Shown: positions 11,970 through 23,166, counted from the stretch's first letter. The stretch: 64,000 nucleotides of DNA from Helicostylum pulchrum (GCA_025677825.1 JAIXMO010000042.1:186001-250000); one strand, 5' to 3'. Program-made: numbers and translations. Notes: a model not told the origin generated them from the sequence alone.

Positions 11970-12842
11970 ATGACTACAATGTATCATAGAAGAGTGGCGT
12001 TAATGAAAAGACCTCCACTGGTTCGTAACTCATCACCCGTTATCAGTTACATCAAACCAAAAAAATCAGTTCGTTTCTGTGATGAATCATTAGAAAACGT
12101 TCGATTGTTTCTCAAGACACAGATGCCTAAAGCCTGTCAATCGGACCCGACAACAAATGAACCACTGTACACTTACCAACTCCAATTACTGAATTGGCCC
12201 AAAGACAATAAATCACGTACCACATCTGCCGTACGTGTTGAACACCTGCAATTACTTAACGACAACAACACGGTCTTCTTAATTGGGACTTGTCAAGTAG
12301 CTAATTTAGCGTTTGAAAAACATGTGGTCGTCCATTACAGTTTTGATGATTGGATAACTGTCAATGAAATCGAAGCTACCTATAAAGAATCAATAATGCA
12401 CAGTTGGGATCGATTTAGTTTCAAGATTGTTTTGAATACTACTTATCACAATACCATTTGTTTGGCAGTCAAGTATACCGTTTTAGGTCGTGAATTTTGG
12501 GATAATAATCAAGCAAATGATTTCAAAATGTCCGTTGTGCCCAAGGTTCAATTACACTTTGATGATGATTCTTGTTCGTCGTCATCTTCTTCCGATGAAG
12601 AAGAAGAAGTGGAAACTAAACCTTCTTTCCAGAATCGGTATGATTTAAACGCTGCTGTTCAAAAACCTTGGTCTCCCCCACTCTCTCCTACTACACCAGT
12701 AGACGCTAGCCCCTTGTGGATCGATAGTTCAATTAACAACAAGAACGGCTTCTTTACTGATCCAAATCAGTATCATGAACTTATTCGCAGATACTGTTTT
12801 AATGCTCAACAAACAATCTACAACGATTCAATTCACTCTTGA
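11970..12842 (+). CDS. CBM21-domain glycogen-targeting regulatory subunit of protein phosphatase 1 (GAC1/PIG-like)
   Basis: A single-exon protein of 290 residues. An RVxF-type PP1 docking motif, KKSVRF, lies near residue 32. A CBM21 domain spans about residues 70-190: VRVEHLQLLNDNNTVFLIGTC, then FEKHVVVHYSFDDW, and TICLAVKYTVLGREFWDNN with the typical aromatic W-D-N-N end. The tail is Ser/acidic-rich (SSSSSDEEEE). Such proteins bring PP1 to glycogen or other polysaccharide and favour glycogen synthesis. It is short compared with yeast Gac1 (793 residues), so it holds little beyond docking and carbohydrate-binding parts. A second in-frame ATG lies four codons in. The family is clear; the substrate is inferred. 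Confidence 0.9.
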   Translation: MTTMYHRRVALMKRPPLVRNSSPVISYIKPKKSVRFCDESLENVRLFLKTQMPKACQSDPTTNEPLYTYQLQLLNWPKDNKSRTTSAVRVEHLQLLNDNNTVFLIGTCQVANLAFEKHVVVHYSFDDWITVNEIEATYKESIMHSWDRFSFKIVLNTTYHNTICLAVKYTVLGREFWDNNQANDFKMSVVPKVQLHFDDDSCSSSSSSDEEEEVETKPSFQNRYDLNAAVQKPWSPPLSPTTPVDASPLWIDSSINNKNGFFTDPNQYHELIRRYCFNAQQTIYNDSIHS

Positions 12843-13435
12843 GTAAATACCCCCCACACAAACACACATACGCATTTCTTTCTTAACAAAAAAAAAAAAG
12901 TTTCATTTTCTTATTGTTTACCCCATATCTTTTTCTCCCCTTCTCTATCTCTTGTTTTTTTGTAACAAATAAAAAAATATTTTTTTATATATAATCACCC
13001 GACACTTGCTGTTTAAGTCATCCCATCTCTTTTTTACCAATCGGGTTATGATTCGGCTCCCTTTTGGGCCTGCATTTTTTTTTTTTTTTTTTAAACAGGT
13101 GAAACCGAAAAGAATACATGACGTTGTTGTACCTCGCAATAAAGTAAAAACGTTTTTTTTTTTTCCCATTGTACAAAGAGATAAACAAAATAAGATTGTT
13201 CTATTTAGCGATTAAGGCATTGTTTTTAAATAAAAGACTGTGCTGCGATTGAAAAGAACAATTATCTCTTTTTTTAAGCACGTTTTGATTTGTTGTGTAA
13301 GTTTTTTTTTTTGCACAAAATTTATAATTCGGAAGCATAGGATTATTTCCTTAAAAATATGTCAAAAAACGACTAGCCGATTAAAATTTTCCCAGATTGG
13401 GTTTTTATTATCCCCTGTTAAAAAAGGTACTATCC
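12843..13435. other. Convergent intergenic region (CBM21 gene and WBP11-like gene)
   Basis: 3' flanks of two convergent genes with T tracts (13075-13092). Short ORFs in it are low-complexity. I see no gene. Confidence 0.6.
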
Positions 13436-15012
13436 CTACTCTTCTAAAGAGGGAGCAGGGTTGATATTAGGTCTGGCTCCTTTCGGTAACGCTGCCACTT
13501 TTTTAGCAGCAGCTTGCTTACGACGAATTGCAGCTGGTACAAACCCAAGCAGTTCTTTTTGAAGGTCTCTTAACTGCGGTTCGGCAGATATAATAGGTGC
13601 TGCAGCAGGTGCCGCTGTAGTAGTAGCAGATGTAGTAATAGTAGCAGGTGTAGTAGTAGTAGCAGGTGTAGTAGTAGTAGCAGGTGTAGTAGTTGCAGCG
13701 GGTGTAGTAGCAGCAGGTTGTTGGTAATGGACCGGTGCTACGAAAGGTTTATAATGATCTAAATTAAATAAAATGAAAAAATTTAGAAGTGTATAAATTT
13801 TTTAATTTGTAATGCTTTCTTACATGGCATTGCAGGTGGTACGCCCATCATAACAGGTTGATGGAAATGCATAGGTGGTGGTGGAGGTGGTGGAATTCGA
13901 CCACCTGGTGTATATCGGAAAGGTGTCATACCCGGTGGTGGACCACCAGGAGGTGGAGGGGGTGGCATTCTAGCGCGTTGAATAGGAGTAAATTGGCTGT
14001 CAAAGGGTCTTGGTGGTGGTGGGCCTGGTGGTAAAGGGATTTCGTACTCGTCATCCGATTCAGTCAACGCTTTCTTTTGTTGTTGTTCTTCTACTGCAGC
14101 TGCAGCTGGTTCTGTGAGTTCGGTCTCGCTGTCTAGGTCCGAATCATTGTCTTCTTCGCTGTCTGATGTATCGGACGATGAAGAAGAAGATGAAGACGAG
14201 CCTGATTCACTTCCACTCTGCGCTGAAGAGGAAGATACTTTTTTGTCTGTGTATATATTGGTTTGAGTTATTTTTTTTAAAAAAAAAAATTGTGTGTTTT
14301 ACCCTTTTTCTTTGCAGGTACGAATTTTCCGCTCTTGGGGTCGTATACTAATTTTCTGGCTTCTTTCTCGGACTTTTTCTCATTTTCTTGCATACGTGCT
14401 GCATATGCTGCTTGTGCCCTTTTTTTAATACATAAAAAAAAAACTGTTACAAAAAAAGAATATTAATGCAAGTTTTGTTTTACCCTGTTAATTCGGTAGC
14501 CTATTTAAAAAATGTTAGTTCTGTCAAAAAAAAAAAGGTTTTTTTTTTATGGGTGTGTTTTACTTTTTTAGCCTTTTCAATCTTCGCAGCTTCTGTTTTT
14601 AATTCTTCAAGACGAGTTGTACCATTTCTATCCAACTGTCCAATATTCGCTACGCTTACAAAAAAAAAAGTTTAATTTCAACAAAAAAAAGTATACAACT
14701 TATTTATTCTTTTTTTTTTTTACCCAAGTGTTCTAATCTAGCAATTTCTTGCTTTACTTTGCCAACATCTTTTTTAGCCAACACATTTTCACGCAAGTTT
14801 TTACGAGCTTCTTTATTCTAAGGAATGAATGAGTAAGATAAAAAAAAAATAGTCTCATCATGAAATGTTTTTACTTTTTTAAGTTCTCGTTTACGCTGCT
14901 GTTTACCTATTTTAAGAGAAAAGGGATTAGAGTTGCATAGTTTATTTAAGAGGTGAGAGCGTTACTTACGCATCGCGTCAGCGGGATTCATCGATCGCTT
15001 TGATTTTGCCAT
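13436..15012 (-). CDS. WBP11-like pre-mRNA splicing factor
   Basis: WBP11 proteins sit in active spliceosomes and bind WW-domain proteins through proline motifs. The start at 15012 gives MAKSKRSMNPADAMRKQQRK; splicing after one base of the Arg codon joins to RKRELKKNKEARKNLRENV, the family's N-terminal signature. Several small exons add a coiled, basic region (EEARKLVYDPKSG type). A Ser/Asp/Glu stretch (14250-14120) follows, then proline-rich blocks (PPLPPGPPPPRP, MPPPPPPGGPPPG) fitting WW ligands. The last exon has a Thr/Ala/Pro repeat and ends QLRDLQKELLGFVP...RRKQ, like the family C-terminus. The stop is at 13436. Introns have short T tracts. Family assignment is good; the inner splice sites are approximate. 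Confidence 0.82.
13610..13705. repeat. In-frame minisatellite coding TPATTT units
   Basis: Tandem imperfect copies of a roughly 24-base unit (GTAGTAGTAGCAGGT pattern) inside the WBP11-like gene, coding repeated T-P-A-T-T-T on the minus strand. Copy number is probably variable. Confidence 0.75.
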
Positions 15013-15972
15013 TACAGTATAATATATTTTTCTTTTGCAAAGAAACAAAAAAAAACAACGTGTACAAATTTTTCTCTTCTCTCTCCTGTTGTCAAAAAAT
15101 GGGACTGTTTTGTTAATTTGTATTTTTTAATGAGCGCTTTGCATTATTTAAAAAAAAAAAAAAGTTTAGCACACAAAAAAGATAAATTCTGACACTTGTA
15201 ATACGGGTTAAGGATGACGACAAGCAGTAACTAGAATAATATAGTTAGCACAGATACAGTAACAAAAAAAGAGACTAGAACGGAAATACGCTCTCTCGTT
15301 TTAAACAAACAAATAAAAAGATGAAGCCCATCAATTCCTATTTGTTTATATTTTTAGAAAGTGGGGTTTATTACAAGTAAACCGGACACTTGTGTGTGAA
15401 AAAATATCTTGTCTCATGTTCCCTTTTATTGTCTCACCGAGAGTCTTGTTTTGATTACAAGAAGTTATAATAAACGAACGACTTTTTTCTTTTCTTTTTT
15501 TTTCCTTTGGCATTTTTTTTTTTTTTTTTTTTTTTGTGGGTGTCACAGTTGAAATGCATGAATAAGTTGGCATTGAAAATAGAGCGTTGTTCTTTTAAAA
15601 TGTAAGTGGATCGGGTAATAAGCCATGCAAAGTAAAAACTTGATGTTTGAAGAGTGGGCGTTTTTATTTTTGTTCACACGCAATACCAATACTCTCACAC
15701 CATGTGTAAACAAAAAACAAATTTGTTTCTGCAAAGGAATTTTTTTTCTTAATCACCCGATCTTTTGCTTCATAAAAAAAGTTGTGTGTGTGTATGTGTG
15801 TGTGTGTGTGTGCCGGGGGGGGGGGACAGGGTGTGTTGGCCGAGGGGAGAATTCATGCAGATGAGTGGTGTGATTTTTTTTTTGTAGTGTATAAATACCA
15901 AGGTTTTTTTAAAAAAAAACATCTTCTTCACACTATTTTATCTTTTTTTAAAATAAAATAAAACCAACAAGA
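15013..15972. other. Divergent intergenic region
   Basis: Promoter space between the WBP11-like gene (minus) and the double zinc-knuckle gene (plus). Contains poly-T at 15512-15535, (GT)n at 15780-15811, a G9 run near 15816 and a TATA-like GTATAAATACC at 15887 about 80 bp before the plus ATG. Short ORFs are not supported. Confidence 0.6.
15887..15898 (+). promoter_or_regulatory. TATA-like box
   Basis: GTATAAATACC lies about 80 bp upstream of the ATG at 15973, followed by pyrimidine-rich leader sequence. A plausible core promoter by position only. Confidence 0.4.
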
Positions 15973-16389
15973 ATGGATGACCAATATGAAATAGTAGAAG
16001 ACCATAATAACGAGGTGGACTCTTACTCTGTCACGCTTAACGGGTTTATCTTTTGTACGCGACATGGTTTAGAAGTCTGTGAAAAGTGCCCCACCGATAA
16101 CCGATCGGCTAACAACATGGTGGTAGAAGACATGCTACAAGAAAAGTTGTCTGAAGAAGAGTTCAGCACCAAGTGGAAAGGTGACGAACGTGACCCCTTT
16201 GTAATTACTCATAAATGGACGCGTCTCAATAAAGGAAAACCTGGCTGCGTCGCTCATAAAACTGTCGCTTGTGAAGAATGCTTTAACTGGGGTGAAAAGT
16301 TGTATCGCGGCATTCATGGCGGTCGTAAGCCAAGGGTGTCTCGTCTTCAACGCAAGAGTAAAGGTCGTGAAACTGATCGTATAGAATAA
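15973..16389 (+). CDS. Small protein with two C-x2-H-x4-C-x2-C motifs, function unknown
   Basis: A single-exon, 138-residue protein. Two potential metal knuckles have identical spacing: CTRHGLEVCEKC (about residues 28-39) and CVAHKTVACEECFNWGEKLY (about 97-108 for the ligands). The first is followed by PTDNRSANN, a C..C..D.R..N pattern I associate with uncharacterised fungal proteins. The C-terminus is basic (RVSRLQRKSKGRET). The two motifs suggest zinc binding and perhaps an internal duplication. No catalytic residues were recognised. Coding potential is good: long single frame, TATA-like element and A-rich leader. Function is unknown. Confidence 0.75.
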   Translation: MDDQYEIVEDHNNEVDSYSVTLNGFIFCTRHGLEVCEKCPTDNRSANNMVVEDMLQEKLSEEEFSTKWKGDERDPFVITHKWTRLNKGKPGCVAHKTVACEECFNWGEKLYRGIHGGRKPRVSRLQRKSKGRETDRIE

Positions 16390-16670
16390 AACCTGTATCT
16401 CGTCTATCTCTTTTCCTTTTGCTTACTTTTGGGATCTTATTTATACTGATTTGCCTATATATTTACTTTTTCCCTTCCTTCTTCTTCTTCTCGCTTCCAT
16501 GTAATTTTATCACCCTTTTCTTTTTAACGAAATAAACTGTCTTTTTTTAGCTTTTCATTGGATTTTTTTTTATTAGTAAACAAAACAAATGTAGGCAAAA
16601 GTGTATTCTTAAAAAAAAGGGATAATATATCACATGAACTACAAGAAACTGATTAATATGTGTGGGAACC
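16390..16670. other. Convergent 3' intergenic region
   Basis: Between two convergent small genes. Pyrimidine-rich, with a likely polyadenylation signal AATAAA at 16531. No gene seen. Confidence 0.5.
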
Positions 16671-17150
16671 CTACGCATCATCTGAGGAAATTCTACTTGA
16701 TTTAGTTTCCATATGCTGAGCTAATTGACCCTTGCCCATATCTTCGTAACAAGTTTTCAACATCGCATAAGCTTGTTTTAACCGAGGTTTCAAATCTTCT
16801 GATACATTCCCATGTTGTACAAGCTTTTCCCAAATTCTAACACTTGCCAATAAATTTGATTCACATTTTATAAACTGGTGAGTGTGAAAATAGGCTTCTG
16901 CCAGCTGTGAGTAGGCGTCCGCTTGCACAAGGCGTAATTGGTTGAGCTGCTTGTAGTAGTTGGGCAGCTGCGTCGTCGGTTTGCTGAGCTTTTGGTTGTT
17001 GACGATTTGAACGATTTTGGCCAAGTAGGGAATCGTGCCCGCAATGTCGTTGGTCGATTGTAATTGTGTAATGACTTGCGTCAACACTTGAAGTTCAACG
17101 AGGTTGGCTGGGTTTATTGAACTGGAATGAAGTGCTTGAGGTGTAGGCAT
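16671..17150 (-). CDS. Small helical (TPR-like) protein, function unknown
   Basis: A single-exon, 159-residue protein predicted by eye to be all alpha-helical. One stretch has TPR-like periodicity: QADAYSQLAEAYFHTHQF, then NLLASVRIWEKLV and QAYAMLKTCYEDMGKG. No catalytic motif, signal peptide or membrane segment is visible. The start at 17150 is the first ATG after a long A/T tract. It shares a 122-bp divergent promoter with the TFIIIC subunit gene. I do not recognise the family; the clean frame and amino-acid composition support a real gene. Confidence 0.65.
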   Translation of the reverse strand: MPTPQALHSSSINPANLVELQVLTQVITQLQSTNDIAGTIPYLAKIVQIVNNQKLSKPTTQLPNYYKQLNQLRLVQADAYSQLAEAYFHTHQFIKCESNLLASVRIWEKLVQHGNVSEDLKPRLKQAYAMLKTCYEDMGKGQLAQHMETKSSRISSDDA

Positions 17151-17272
17151 TCTCTTGTGAAAAAAAAAAAAAAAAAAAAAAAAAGTGTTGTCGGGTGACG
17201 GTTAAAAAAAAAAGAAGTAAATAAATAAAAAAAAAAGGTTTTCTCTTTTGTCTCTTTTTTTTTACATATATT
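17151..17272. promoter_or_regulatory. Short divergent promoter between the TPR-like and TFIIIC genes
   Basis: Only 122 bp separate two divergent ATGs. The span contains a 24-base A tract (17161-17184) and T runs, so it probably serves both genes. Inference from layout. Confidence 0.5.
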
Positions 17273-19256
17273 ATGGTTCAACATTATCAATGGCCCGCAC
17301 CTCCTAATGGTGTTCAGTATCAATTAGAAGGACCTTATGCAGATTTTCTTCATGACTGTAAAGACATTTATGACCAAGTTGTTTTTAAAGATATTCACGC
17401 ATTGCCTGACGAATGGGATATTGTAACTGAAAGGTATTATTAGAGTGCGCTACCCCTTTTTTTTTGAAGTCCTTTTTCTTGGGTTAACATGACATGTAGT
17501 GAAGCAGAACCCTATTTACCGAAACGAAAAGAGTCTGTCAGCGTTACGGTTGGAATAGAAACAAAAGCCACTATTGACTTGGCTGCTTTTGGGTCCATAA
17601 AACTTGGTAACATACTCGCATAGCAACCACCCGCGTCCAACCTACACACAAAATATTTTAACATTTTTTTTTTTTTGTACGTAGACGACCATTTCAAATA
17701 TAAAAAGGGGTTTATATTAAACACAGGCTCAAGTATTTGGGGACTTGACTTTGTACCGAAAGTCTCTGCAAACGAATCCAACCCGTTTATTCAATACTTG
17801 GCTGTCAGTGGGTACAAAGGCTGTAACGAAGAGCATATCGGAATGAACGAAACTCAACCGACGGGAACTTATAAAAACTCAATTCAGATATGGAAATTGA
17901 AATTGTCCGTGAAGGAACCGGAAGGGCAAGTCCCTTTATTGGATTTGTGTTTGTTACATGATTTTGGAGTCGTGTTTGATTTAAGGTGGTGTCCGTATGG
18001 CGCCTATGAGGAACAGGGACAGTATGGTTTACCGAAATTAGGCGTGCTGTCGTTTGTGTGTGGCGATGGTACAACCCGTGTAGTCGTAGTACCGCATCCC
18101 GATACCGTAAGACAGCATATGGGTGTCTCTAGCGATCAAACTGTATATAGTAAAGCATATAAACCCTTTTTTTTATACGCAGAATGAAACAACTAATTAT
18201 TATTTTTTTAAAAAAAAAACCAGTGAAAATCAAAAGAGCGAGATGTACTTTACGTGTTAAAGGCCATATACCAATGCGTATATCCTGGGGAGGCCATAAA
18301 AAACTAGCAGTAGGCTGTACATCTGGATCAGTTATCATTTGGGACATGGTATCGTTACTCTCGGCTGATAACCAAAGCAAAGCTGAACTAGAGTGCTTAC
18401 CGCATATTTTACAGTCCGTCTTGGCACTGGACGCAAGCGTTTCATCCATCTGCTGGAACGGTATTCGAGACCCAGATCGGTTTGTGGTTGCAGGATTTGA
18501 TGGACATGTCATGGTGGTGGATACCAATGATCCAGGTTTACATTTATCGTTGGTCCGATTGAGAAATATAGCAAGAACAGGGGCTTGGGTCTCGCATTGG
18601 CCCGCAGTGTTTTACTCGGATAATGATGGTGTGGCGAGAGGCGTCATGATGATCGAAAATGGTGGAAACGCGTCGTTAAAGTATGGATATACGCCAGGTA
18701 TTTGCTGGGATATGTGTGCGTCAGAGCATCATTATCAGATTGCGTTGGTCACGTCGCTTGGGTGGTTAAGAACTAGTAATATTCATCAAGAGAGATCAAG
18801 ATATTCGGTAATGTCTTTTTTTTTAGAACCGAGATCGAAAGAAGTATATAACTTATCTTTTCTTTTTTTTTTTATTGTGTTAGTTGGTTAATGCAATGAG
18901 TGTATATAAATTAGATTATTCAGAAACTACAGGTGGATATAGGTATGTTGATGGTATTGGATTACAGGCAAGTTTTTTTTTTTACGAGTTTTTGCTATGT
19001 ACTGATACCCCCTATTTTTTTTAGAGTATAGAAGATAGTAAGAAATTAAGCTCATATCAACAATATGGTGATACACCAATGGCGCTACAAAAGGTTTGCT
19101 TTCTTTGGTTACACCAGCTAATCGGTTTTGAAAACTAATTTTTTATGGTAGGTTACTTGGAATCCTAATAGACAGACATCTGGATTTATTGCGTCTGGCG
19201 GTGTAGCTGGATTGTGCAGAATTGACTTTGAAGGAAGAGGTGCTAAATGGGAGTAA
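17273..19256 (+). CDS. WD40-repeat subunit of RNA polymerase III factor TFIIIC (TFC6/Sfc6/GTF3C2-like)
   Basis: TFIIIC binds internal promoters of tRNA and 5S genes. The start at 17273 gives MVQHYQWPAPPNGVQYQLEG. Exons are joined at about 17431/17499, 17609/17685 and 18142/18225, then three near 18810-19155. Beta-propeller features include GSSIWGLDFVP, VVFDLRWCPYGAYE, LGVLSFVCGDGTTRVV, MRISWGGHKKLAVGC, SGSVIIWDM and VSSICWNGIRDPDRFVVAG. The end TWNPNRQTSGFIASGGVAGL is characteristic. The TAA is at 19254-19256. At roughly 590 residues it lacks the long N-terminal extension of the animal protein. It lies on the plus strand 158 bp ahead of the thioesterase gene. Identification rests on family-typical segments read by eye. 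Confidence 0.8.
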
Positions 19257-19414
19257 ACAAAAAAAAAAAAAAATGGATAAAAGATAAGGCTATGTTATGA
19301 TATCGTGGGGATTTTTTTTTCTGAGTTGAATTCGAAATAAAATAAACTCCAACCTCTTTTTTTTTTTCTATCTGTATTACGGCCTTTTGTTCTCTCCCCC
19401 CACACTTTTTTTTT

Positions 19415-20143
19415 ATGACAGCTATTGATACATCTATTCAATTTGTACCATCAGTTGATGAAGAAAAATTCGAATATAAACAATTAAATGAATTAATAGA
19501 TCAAGAAGAATCTATTGCTCTAGTAAATCAACTTCGTCAGTCAAAAGAGTGGGAAGAAGTAATTGCTTATGAGTACCTTTCTGCCTCTGCTAGAGCTCAT
19601 TCATTAACTGCTACCACACTTAGAGGCCAGGATTTAATCGCTAGACGTCCTGTAAAGTTTTTTAATAAAGATAAAACTGCATGTGTCATGGCTATCCATT
19701 TTGGTAAAAATCTGTAAGTGGAAATCTTTTTTTTTTTTTTGGAACAAATTTTTTTTTTTGACATCTTTCTTGGTTAGATGTGGACATGACGGTGTCATTC
19801 ATGGTGGATTAGCTGCTACTATCTTGGACGAAATGTTAGCTTATGTCGTAAAGTATATACTATACTTGTATTTTATATATATATTTATTCTTATCTGTTA
19901 TTTTAGACTATTCCAAGCTTGCCAAATACGTCTGGTTTTACAGCAAACTTGAACGTCAATTACCGCAGACCCATTTCCTCAGATCAGTGGGTGATCGTAC
20001 ACGGTGAATTAGAAAAATTAGAAGGTAGAAAGGCTTGGGGAAAAGCTTGGATCGAAACAGTCGATCAAGTACCCGTTTTGCTTACTGAGGCTACCGCTTT
20101 GTATATTAGTCCTCGTACTCCTGGACCTGTAACTGATTTCTAG
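19415..20143 (+). CDS. Hotdog-fold acyl-CoA thioesterase (THEM4/PaaI-like)
   Basis: Hydrolyses acyl-CoA thioesters; THEM4-like proteins are often mitochondrial. Three exons: 19415-19712, 19778-19849 and 19906-20143. The joins give GKNLCGHDGVIHGG and LAYVTIPSLPNTSG. The core hotdog signature is HDGVIHGGLAATILDEMLAY, where HGG-x7-DE is the family's catalytic region, followed by TANLNVNYRRPI. Total about 199 residues, normal for the family. The N-terminal part (about 75 residues) is helical and acidic, with no obvious targeting peptide. The substrate is unknown. Confidence 0.88.
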
Positions 20144-20702
20144 ACAATAAATAAAGTTTCGAACCGGTCATTTTTTTAACCGTTCTCGGGCAAACATATA
20201 ACGTAAAACTTTTAAGGAGAAAACCATTTGTTTTCTGTACAGAATTAAACATTTTTGATTTTTTCACCCTTAAATGCACGGGTTTACGCTTTTGATTGGT
20301 TGTTGTACTATTAATAGTTTAACTGCAATAGAAAAATTGGCAGCAGTAATTTGCGCGTAGAAAAAGCTCATTGAGATATCGCAGTTTACAAATCGCTCAT
20401 ATAGGAAATTACTGCTTATATAAGTTTTTATAAACGGATGCAGTTTGGTTTATACCAACAACTCTTGTTCGAAAATTGTGGAGATGCCAGAGAACTGGAA
20501 ACAGTCTAGCTCTAGTAGCAGGGTTGGCAGACATCTTTATTTGAATTCAGTACCTACTGAACAATTTTAAGTCGCGATCTTTATTTATTTTTTTGGTTTC
20601 ATATTTTTACAGCCAGGAACGTCTAGTAACGTATACACTCTTTTCACACTTTTATTTCATAATAAGCCATTACTACTCACCGTGCCCAAAGTTAATAAAA
20701 AT
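20144..20702. other. 5' flank of KDZ element
   Basis: AT-rich region between the thioesterase and the KDZ transposase. It includes GCTTATATAAG at 20413, a possible core promoter of the element. No coding signal. The left boundary of the element was not found. Confidence 0.45.
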
Positions 20703-22580
20703 ATGTTCACTTACTTTAAGCATAAGCCCAGTAAAGAGAAAAGAAGAATTCGCCAATTGGGAGTTATCGATGAGGAAAGAACGCTCAAGGAGTATATCCG
20801 TCGTCAGAAAGAAAGAAAGGGAAAGTCGAGAAGCACTGAGGAGACCTTATCTTTTGGAAACGGTTTCACTATCGATCATGGCGAGAACAATTATGATCCC
20901 GCTCTAGAAGATTTTGATTCCAATGGAGAAAGAGCAACGACTTTCTGGGAGGAAGATCTTGACAAGTGGGTCTGCTTGTACTTGAGAGCTTTGGGACGTG
21001 GTAAGCCTAGTGCTACTTTGACCACTCCCGTTGCGATCTTGGGAAGCTGTACCTGCTTGAAAAAGTACCGCAACATGTCCTTGTACATGCTTCATGGTAA
21101 CTATTTTTATTGTGTTCGATTGCGATGTTTCTTTACTAAATATTTTTTTCGCGATTTACAGCATCAGTCAAGATGAAGATCGAGTACTGTGCTTGCACAC
21201 CCTTGGTCGGCACTTTGTTCTTGATGCAGTTCATGCCAACTGGGTCTAAAATCCCCAATGCTGCGGTACATTTTGGCATGCTTGATTTCTTGCATGTTTT
21301 CAAGATGGAGGCCCAGGTGGCTAACCACGCCTTCACTGATGCAATTAATTTGCTCATGGAAAAAAAGGTAAGAAATATGCTTGTTTTACTTACAACTAGT
21401 TTGTTACTAATTTTTGTAATAAACTTTTTTAAGGACATCGAGCTCAAGAAGAACGTTCTTAACAACGTGTACTTCCAGTACCGACATATAGTCAACCATT
21501 CAACTGGTTTGACTATGGATAATCATAACATTGAGCAGGTGCACTGTTATGCTTGTGCTGTAAGTAATCTTGTACCTTTAAATTTGTTTATTGATATAAC
21601 TGACTAATCATGGCATATATCTATAGCACGCGGAAGAAAAATATATCACTCTGGATAGTAACTTCCAGTTGAAGAGGATTGCCTTTAAAACTGACAATGA
21701 GCGTACCACTGGTATTTTTCTCCTTGCTCTGCTGAGCAAAGGCTCTGGGGCGATGAACAGGAGGTTCAAAAGTTTGACCGCGAAGCGGAGGTAAACAAGG
21801 ATGAGGATGTAAGTGTATTTCATTAGTCATTTATGCTGAAAAGTAGACTCAATAACTATTTTTCATCGGTGCCTAGTCCAAAATATAATGGACAACAACT
21901 TCAAGGCCACCAGCAGCAACAATCGTAAGTTAAATCAGAGATATGCCGAGAATGGTGTATTCTCTATGGGTTGTGCTCGTCACGGCATTCCTGAGCGATT
22001 GTACAACATCAGTGGTGGAGAAGGGTATGTTGATTTAACATATAACTTAAGATTGTACACGCATTATAATTAACAACTCCTTAGGTTCAAGTATGCGTTC
22101 GCTTGTGTAAACCATGCTCTTGCCTCGACTCCAAATGTCAATGTCATGTATGACATCGTTTGCCGTTGCAAAAACAGGCTTGAGGTAAGACAATAAGATT
22201 ATTCTGGAATCAGAATTACAATTAATCTTTGTGTCAAATATTAGAGCACCTTCCCACAATTGAAAGGCTCGAGTCGATATGCCGTCACTGCGTTTCACGC
22301 ATACGCGCATACCGCCTCTTGCCAGGTGTTATTTCACCCTCGATATATAGATGGCTTTGGCCATACGGGTAAGTTATACGCAGTGTTTCTCAATGATATA
22401 TGCTCTTTTTGTTGTTAAAAACTAATTTTCTGTGATTATCTAGATGGTGAAGGGTGTGAACGTGTTTGGAGTTTTCTGGATAAGTTTGTCTCCATGACTT
22501 GAACGATGACGGCTGGTAACAGAAAGATGGTGATCTGCGATGTTGTAAATTACTTCAAAGCAAAAAAAAAAATGGCTGTA
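20703..22580 (+). pseudogene. KDZ (Kyakuja-Dileera-Zisupton) family transposase, decayed
   Basis: KDZ transposases are large DDE-type enzymes with an N-terminal CxC region. The start region MFTYFKHKPSKEKRR is followed by YCACTPLVGTLFLMQF. Introns lie near 21099-21161, 21369-21434, 21560-21627, 21810-21879, 22026-22084, 22183-22244 and 22372-22441. Catalytic motifs are readable: TLDSNFQLKR (first D), NVMYDIVCRC (second D), and HTDGEGCERVWS (E), preceded by AFHAYAHTASCQVLFHPR. Two breaks disable it. The frame changes near 21730, between IFLLALL and AEQRLWGDEQEVQKF. An in-frame TGA occurs at 22500-22502, after SFLDKFVSMT, with homologous-looking sequence (TMTAGNRKMVICDVVNYF) continuing beyond. 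The coding sequence ends in an AT-rich stretch. It is clearly a relic of a KDZ element. Confidence 0.82.
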
Positions 22581-23166
22581 ATGCGTAAGTTTTTCATTTT
22601 TATCTATATATTTTTACTTTATGCTTTTTATTTTATGATTTTTTACTTTATTCTTTTATTTACTTCATGTTATAACTTTAGTTATACCTTTAATTTATAT
22701 TTTATATTTTATGTTCTTATTTTTTATGTTTTTATTGCACTTTTTCCCATTATACTTTTTTTAAAAAATAACTATCGTTAAATTTTATTTCTATGTCTTT
22801 CATTTTTATACTTTCTATTACTATATCCTAAGATATATACCATATTGTTTATTTTCAAACAATTATCAACAATTATATATCGATATGAATCATAACTTCT
22901 ATATCGTAAAGCTTAATATCATAAAACATGAACTTGATATTTATGTCTTTTCTGTGACACAGGGCGAAATTAATCCGTTTATTTAATGTTCGAACTAGAT
23001 TTTTTACTCATCATGTTCTTCAGTTCATAACTCTTGAGTCTTGAAACATTAGCTTAGTCATTAGATCTGTCCCAGGCCGATGCTTGTGTGGAATAACAAA
23101 TTGTAAAAGAGCCTGATCTAGAATAAGAAAAGAAAAAGAAAAGCGAGTTAGTATAGTAGCAAACAG
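22581..23166. other. AT-rich spacer in the mobile region
   Basis: Very AT-rich and T-rich sequence (22585-22900) after the KDZ relic, then non-coding sequence leading to the PD-(D/E)XK copy. No gene recognised. Confidence 0.5.

Noticed and set aside
22506..22781. Plus ORF of 91 residues after the KDZ stop
   Set aside because: The first part is the KDZ frame continuing past the stop codon, the rest AT-rich noise.
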